The position numbers and the translations under genes were made by a program. A stretch of 30,606 nucleotides of DNA from Solimonas sp040377605 (GTDB taxonomy: Bacteria; Pseudomonadota; Gammaproteobacteria; Nevskiales; Nevskiaceae), in assembly GCA_040377605.1 (NCBI GenBank), contig JBEIOK010000018.1:1-30606 (forward strand). The letters are read 5' to 3'. A model generated the notes under the pieces. That model was not told the DNA's origin. It did no database searches and saw only the letters and a program-made list of their open reading frames with translations. This document shows positions 29,364 to 30,606 of this stretch, one piece after another (position 1 is the stretch's first letter; each line of letters starts with the position of its first letter).

Positions 29364-30024
29364 GCGAAACAGAGACCTGGATCGGAGAAGGATAAGAGGC
29401 AGTGTGCCGGCCGCCTTGCAGTGGCTGCAAGCCGCGCTGCTGGCGCTGACACTGGCTGCCTGTGGCGGCAGTGAAGTCCCACGCCTCGCGCGCGTCGACA
29501 CGCAGGGCGTGGTGCTGGCTTTCGGCGATAGCCTCACCTACGGCAGCGGCGCATCGAACGGCCAGAGTTATCCCGAGATTCTGGGCGGCCTGATCGGGCG
29601 CCGCGTCATCAATGCAGGCATCCCCGGAGAAACCACGGCAGAGGGCCTGGCACGGCTGGCCGCCACCCTGGATGAGGTCGAGCCGCAACTGGTGATCCTG
29701 TGCCTGGGCGGCAACGACATGCTCCGCCAGCTTGATCGCGGCCGTATGAAGGACAATCTGGCGACGATGATCCGCGAGATTCGCGGACGCGGCATCGGCG
29801 TGGTCCTGATCGGCGTCCCGGAGCCTCGCCTGATCGGTCTGAAGGCCGAGCCGGCCTATGCCGAGCTGGCCACCGAATTCAGACTGCCGCTTCAGAATGC
29901 GGTCGTATCCGAGGTGCTGGGCTCGCGCAGCCTGAAGTCGGACACGATCCACCCTAATGACGCTGGCTACCGCGAGATGGCCGAGGCGATTGCCGCGCTG
30001 CTGAAACAGGCCCGGGCGATCTAG
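29362..30024 (+). CDS. Lipoprotein SGNH-family esterase (TesA-like)
   Basis: A GDSL/SGNH hydrolase of the arylesterase/TesA group. Block I is AFGDSLTYG with nucleophile Ser57, block II is NAGIPGETT, block III is GGND with Asn118, and block V is DTIHP with Asp194 and His197. The N-terminus has a basic segment, a hydrophobic stretch and the lipobox LAAC with Cys34, so it is probably lipidated and exported. The ATG at 29362 gives 220 residues and a good basic n-region. A GTG at 29404 with AGAGG upstream would give 206 residues and a signal peptide without positive charge. The ATG start would overlap the carbonic anhydrase start codon on the other strand. Confidence 0.9.
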   Translation: MRNRDLDRRRIRGSVPAALQWLQAALLALTLAACGGSEVPRLARVDTQGVVLAFGDSLTYGSGASNGQSYPEILGGLIGRRVINAGIPGETTAEGLARLAATLDEVEPQLVILCLGGNDMLRQLDRGRMKDNLATMIREIRGRGIGVVLIGVPEPRLIGLKAEPAYAELATEFRLPLQNAVVSEVLGSRSLKSDTIHPNDAGYREMAEAIAALLKQARAI

Positions 30025-30033
30025 TTTCGGGGC

Positions 30034-30510
30034 TCAGGCAGCGATGGCGTCCGCAGACTGCGCCATTTCGTCGAACCCGTGCCCCTGTTCGGTCAGGTAC
30101 TCCAGCCATTTGCCCAGCAGCAGGTTGCGGCGCCATTGCGCACTGAGGAAATCATGGGCCTGCTCACCCTCCTCCTCCGCGCGCCAGGGCGGGCGTTCCT
30201 TGCACTCCAGCGCCTCCGCAACCCGCGCGTCGCGATACAGGCGAACCCAGAGGTCCGGCTGCCGGCGCACCCCACTTTCATCGACGAACTCGTAGGTCAG
30301 GTGCAGGGTCAGGGTATAGCGATCACGTTCCTTGACCTCGACGTGCAGGGGCACGTCACGCGTGCTGCTCGAGACCGAGCGCAGCGGCAAATGATCCATG
30401 TGCGGCAGCAGCCGCTGCAGCAGGCGGTAGTTCTGCTCGTAGAGTTCGAGCAGATGCGCGATACGCCGCGGCTTTCCGCAGCAGGGGCACAGGTGCGTGG
30501 AGGCTTGCAT
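30034..30510 (-). CDS. DUF1249 (YqiB-like) protein
   Basis: From the ATG at 30510 the protein has 158 residues. LYEQNYRLLQRLLP, DLWVRLYRDARVAEAL and LLLGKWLEYLTEQGHG match E. coli YqiB, a DUF1249 protein of unknown function found near nudF and cpdA. This copy has an N-terminal extension with three cysteines (CPCCGKPRR) that is absent from E. coli YqiB and could bind metal. An ATG at 30537 would add nine residues. Neither start has a Shine-Dalgarno sequence, and a promoter-like TATAGT ends seven bases before 30510, which would give a leaderless mRNA. It converges with the esterase gene, nine bases apart. Confidence 0.85.
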   Translation of the reverse strand: MQASTHLCPCCGKPRRIAHLLELYEQNYRLLQRLLPHMDHLPLRSVSSSTRDVPLHVEVKERDRYTLTLHLTYEFVDESGVRRQPDLWVRLYRDARVAEALECKERPPWRAEEEGEQAHDFLSAQWRRNLLLGKWLEYLTEQGHGFDEMAQSADAIAA

Positions 30511-30517
30511 GGGTCGG

Positions 30518-30546
30518 ACTATAAGATAGGGGAACATTCACAACAA
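30518..30546 (-). promoter_or_regulatory. Possible promoter of the DUF1249 gene
   Basis: On the minus strand: TTGTTG (plus 30541-30546), a 17-base spacer and TATAGT (plus 30518-30523). The -10 box ends seven bases before the ATG at 30510, so transcription would start at or next to the start codon. Confidence 0.45.
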
Positions 30547-30562
30547 ACAACGGGACAGCCCC

Positions 30563-30606
30563 ATGCCGGCGCGTGAGATTTCCACGAAGCCCTACCTCGA
30601 CCAGAA
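30563..30606 (+). CDS. pgm: Probable phosphoglucomutase, N-terminal fragment
   Basis: Only 14 codons and two bases lie in the window. The ATG at 30563 is preceded by GGGA nine bases upstream. The peptide ends in ISTKPYLDQ, which resembles the N-terminus of the PGM1-like alpha-phosphoglucomutases found in eukaryotes and some bacteria (TKPYQDQ followed by KPGTSGLR). If right, the enzyme interconverts glucose 1- and 6-phosphate. With so little sequence this is tentative; it diverges from the DUF1249 gene. Confidence 0.5.
   Translation, partial: MPAREISTKPYLDQ

Noticed and set aside
29364..29537. A longer carbonic anhydrase frame reaching 29537
   Set aside because: The extra 58 codons lie wholly inside the esterase gene and are unlike any hexapeptide protein N-terminus.

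Overview
The window is a GC-rich chromosomal segment of a gammaproteobacterium. The basis is the long core block, read on the minus strand as dapB ... carA-carB-greA-rlmE-ftsH-folP-glmM-tpiA-secG-tRNA-Leu-tRNA-fMet-rimP-nusA-infB-rbfA-truB-rpsO-pnp, which is the classic gammaproteobacterial order. A PhaR homologue, a DegV protein and a PA0069-type radical SAM protein make a Nevskiales/Salinisphaerales-like lineage plausible. That placement is a guess from gene content, not a phylogeny. I saw no mobile element, CRISPR array or rRNA.

Layout. 1-1.3 kb (+): the 3' end of gluQ, then phaR, then a 409-base gap. The gap holds a near-consensus sigma70 promoter followed about 130 nt later by a strong intrinsic terminator, with three hairpins and no credible ORF between: a candidate small RNA. 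A 12-base sequence in the phaR leader recurs exactly at the start of this RNA. 1.3-9.9 kb (-): the translation and RNA-turnover block pnp, rpsO, truB, rbfA, infB, nusA, rimP, with a terminator-like element between initiator tRNA and rimP. 9.9-10.2 kb (-): initiator tRNA-fMet and tRNA-Leu(GAG), each followed by a hairpin with a U-tract. 10.2-16.7 kb (-): secG, tpiA, glmM, folP, ftsH, rlmE, greA. 16.8-21.3 kb (-): carAB behind a promoter whose short leader folds into a strong hairpin. 21.3-25.95 kb (-): an accessory-flavoured stretch with a radical SAM protein, an SSAT-like acetyltransferase, dapB, a DegV protein, a single-domain MazG and a NudL-type Nudix hydrolase.

At about 25.95 kb the strand switches. 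On + follow two overlapping hotdog thioesterases, an overlapping small unknown protein, an SCP2-domain protein, rsmJ and sixA. A gamma-carbonic anhydrase (-) is fused tail-to-tail with sixA and head-to-head with a lipoprotein SGNH esterase (+). A DUF1249 protein (-) and the first codons of a probable phosphoglucomutase (+) close the window.

Functionally, most of the window makes and matures ribosomes and tRNA (IF2, RimP, RbfA, TruB, S15, RlmE, RsmJ, initiator tRNA), controls transcription and RNA decay (NusA, GreA, PNPase), or supplies pyrimidine/arginine, folate, lysine/peptidoglycan and envelope precursors (CarAB, FolP, DapB, GlmM). FtsH and SecG handle membrane protein quality control and export. 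The least explained parts are the phaR-adjacent RNA, the carA leader, and the thioesterase/unknown-protein trio.
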